Shown here one piece after another: positions 63,001 to 64,000 of a DNA stretch of 64,000 bases. The notes beneath the pieces were generated by a model. The model was not told the origin of the DNA. It made no database searches and saw only the letters and a list, made by a program, of their open reading frames with translations. The translations under genes and the position numbers were made by a program. The stretch spans positions 1 to 64,000 of the forward strand of contig NZ_JAQTIC010000004.1 in the NCBI RefSeq assembly GCF_029433445.1. The letters are read 5' to 3'. This stretch comes from Lactobacillus sp. ESL0701. Its GTDB lineage: Bacteria; Bacillota; Bacilli; Lactobacillales; Lactobacillaceae. The stretch's first letter is position 1. Each line of letters starts with the position of its first letter.

Positions 63001-64000
63001 TAGCACATAACTTTATTCGGGTTATGTTTGGACCGGATAATTCTTATCGTGCGGGAACAATCGCGACTGTAGCAGACAAGACCGCTTATGGTTATGCCAA
63101 GCACTATGATGAGGAAAAAGAGCTTAACTTACGTAGTGCTGAACTTGACCGGTTGGCAGCAGGAGTCAGTGGGGTTAAACGGACCACTGGGCAACACCCC
63201 GCGGGAATTGTTGTTGTTCCCGATGATATGGACATTTATGATTTTACGCCGGTTCAATATCCAGCTGATGATGTGCATGCAGCTTGGCTGACCACCCACT
63301 TTGATTTCCACTCAATTCACGATAACATTTTAAAATTTGATATTTTGGGTCATGATGACCCAACAATGATCAGAATGCTTCAAGATTTGTCGGGGATTGA
63401 TCCCTTAACGATTCCGCCAGATGATCCTGGTGTGATGTCGCTGTTTTCTAGTCCTAAGATTTTGGGCGTGAAGCCGGAACAAATTCAATCAGAAACAGGA
63501 ACATTAGGTGTTCCGGAATTTGGTACCAGATTTGTTCGGGGGATGCTTGAAGAAACAAAGCCGACGACGTTCTCTGAATTATTACAGATTTCCGGCTTGT
63601 CACACGGGACGGATGTATGGCTGGGCAACGCTGAAGAACTAATTAATGATGGAACTTGCAAGTTAAAAAATGTAATCGGTTGTCGGGACAACATCATGAT
63701 GGATTTAATCCACTGGGGTGTTAAGCCGGAAGTTGCGTTTTCAACAATGGAATCGGTGCGTCATGGTCGCGGAATTAGCGATGAGGATATGGCCGTTTTG
63801 AAGAAAAATGACAAGATTCCAGATTGGTATATCCCGTCATGTCTTAAAATCAAGTACATGTTCCCGAAGGCACACGCGACAGCTTATATCTTGATGGCGC
63901 TCAGAATTGCTTGGTTTAAAGTGTATTATCCTGAAATTTATTACACGGCTTACTTTTCTGTACGTGCAGATTTATTTGACTTAGTTGCCATGAGCCATGG
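60081..64000 (+). CDS. polC: DNA polymerase III PolC-type alpha subunit (3' end outside window)
   Basis: The frame is open from GTG at 60081 to the window end: 1306 codons of the usual 1430-1450. The leading-strand replicative polymerase of low-GC Firmicutes, with proofreading. In order: N-terminal region and OB fold (about residues 225-310), PHP domain with ELHLHTNMSQLDA (His335, His337), interrupted by a DEDD exonuclease from Asp422-x-Glu424 in FDVETTG, zinc site with C908, C911, C933 and C936, and the palm with PDIDLNF (Asp962, Asp964). Start is 6 nt after proS; no strong ribosome site, so coupling is likely. Confidence 0.96.
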   Translation, partial: MTDKNKLFLHLLEQIHFPEQFADNDLLQKGEIENVDVYAKEHKWNIHVLFNTPLKFETYAALNKAIDASFASFVKTRLFVRTQDGADDYLTDYWRYAVQNSQILQPVAREFISSHKPKKEDGRWIIPVDNLVVDGLIEQKFLDQLAEEMRDFGFFNLKFVTQLDEQNTQSNLASLQQLQEQHEQSMQEAYNAAPPKEKPKPQAYPTKKTRYGNRKLDESLPITQIKDVVDGTRNVVIEGNIFNTESRELKSGAIIFTGEITDYTDSISFKKFVSDKDQIKSVADLKPGTWAKMQGSAADDQWQHDVVFNISSFEVVEHVGRTEEYQGDEKRVELHLHTNMSQLDATNTATDFILAAKKFGQKAIAITDHADVQSFPEAYNVGKKNGIKIVYGVEANMIDDHALLVLNPAPMTYENREFVIFDVETTGLSSVYDTIIEIGAVKMKDGEVIDRFDKFINPHHPLSEQTINLTSITDDMVSAADDEAVVIKQFQDFYGDRPLCGHNVQFDVGFVNAALRRTGLEEITQPVVDTLEVSRLLHPEQTRHTLDSLAKKYNVVLEHHHRANQDAEATGYLMFKLLDAFKVKFDEDDLGKMNDYAARGQVFKRARPSHMTILAKNQAGLKNMYRLISIASTKDFYRIPRTPKSDLAQYHEGLLYGSGCLQGDVFVAMMQKGYDEARKKAKFYDYLEVQPPANYAQMIADHLISDEAELEEILTNIYKLGKELDKPVVATGDAHYVEEHDAIYRTILISAQRSNPDRNKPQPDLHFYSTQEMLDAFSFLGEAAAKEIVITNPNKIAALTEEIAPIKDGLFPPHIDNADEEMKRLTYDKAYELYGKPLPKIVQDRLEMELNSIISNGYAVIYLISQRLVAKSNKDGYLVGSRGSVGSSLVATMSGITEVNPLAPHYRCPQCKYSKFFENGEYGSGYDLPDDKCPKCGTELVKDGQDIPFATFLGFHGDKVPDIDLNFSGDYQPVAHNFIRVMFGPDNSYRAGTIATVADKTAYGYAKHYDEEKELNLRSAELDRLAAGVSGVKRTTGQHPAGIVVVPDDMDIYDFTPVQYPADDVHAAWLTTHFDFHSIHDNILKFDILGHDDPTMIRMLQDLSGIDPLTIPPDDPGVMSLFSSPKILGVKPEQIQSETGTLGVPEFGTRFVRGMLEETKPTTFSELLQISGLSHGTDVWLGNAEELINDGTCKLKNVIGCRDNIMMDLIHWGVKPEVAFSTMESVRHGRGISDEDMAVLKKNDKIPDWYIPSCLKIKYMFPKAHATAYILMALRIAWFKVYYPEIYYTAYFSVRADLFDLVAMSH

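Noticed and set aside
1-64000. CRISPR arrays, tRNA or rRNA genes, SRP RNA, insertion sequences
   Set aside because: No regularly spaced repeats, no cloverleaf-type sequences and no transposase-like frames were seen in reading both strands; small RNAs without strong motifs could still be missed.

Overview
The window is a contiguous, almost gapless piece of a low-GC Firmicute chromosome. Everything points to Lactobacillus in the strict sense (acidophilus/helveticus/delbrueckii-type): AT-rich codon use, frequent TTG and GTG starts, AGGAGG-type ribosome sites, a C69 dipeptidase PepD, a complete Opp oligopeptide system and the Lactobacillales gene order around lexA, rplS and rpsB-tsf. Species cannot be fixed from sequence alone. 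No rRNA, tRNA, insertion sequence, prophage or CRISPR array was seen.

Layout. (1) 1-10.9 kb: the tail of what looks like citF, then a long plus-strand housekeeping run gmk-rpoZ-priA-fmt-rsmB-stp-prkC-rsgA-rpe-thiN. (2) 10.9-16.7 kb: rpmB alone on the minus strand, then an Asp23-family gene, fakA, recG, plsX, acpP. (3) 16.7-26.6 kb: oppDFBC plus three tandem oppA paralogues, each with its own promoter and terminator. (4) 26.7-32.5 kb: rnc-smc-ftsY; this FtsY carries an unusual serine-rich acidic insert. (5) 32.5-37.0 kb: pepD, then two inverted paralogous amino-acid permeases. (6) 37.1-41.1 kb: ylxM-ffh-rpsP-rimM-trmD-rplS, with an L19-type leader. (7) 41.1-47.7 kb: a nucleoside phosphorylase, a cysteine-free uracil-DNA-glycosylase-like gene, lexA with a LexA box, ynzC, yneF and a heterodimeric ABC exporter. 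(8) 47.8-52.3 kb: a GlcD-type FAD oxidoreductase, cfa, plsC-like, and a tRNA methyltransferase fused to a GIY-YIG domain. (9) 52.3-64 kb: rpsB (with a structured leader)-tsf-pyrH-frr-uppS-cdsA-rseP-proS-polC; polC runs off the window.

How it fits together. The housekeeping parts cover translation (initiator formylation, rRNA and tRNA modification, ribosome assembly GTPase, ribosomal proteins), membrane lipid synthesis (FakA, PlsX, ACP, PlsC-like, CdsA, Cfa, UppS), SRP targeting and replication/repair. The normally contiguous Firmicute block plsX-acpP-rnc-smc-ftsY-ylxM-ffh is split at two points, and both inserted cargoes serve peptide or amino-acid supply (Opp transporter; dipeptidase plus two permeases), as expected of an amino-acid auxotroph living on peptides. 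I found no clear candidate for a wholly new system. The best leads are the FtsY serine-rich insert, the Cys-free UDG-like gene with a 22-nt palindrome upstream, the trimmed lexA neighbourhood, the oppA triplication with shared regulatory ends, and the rpsB leader.
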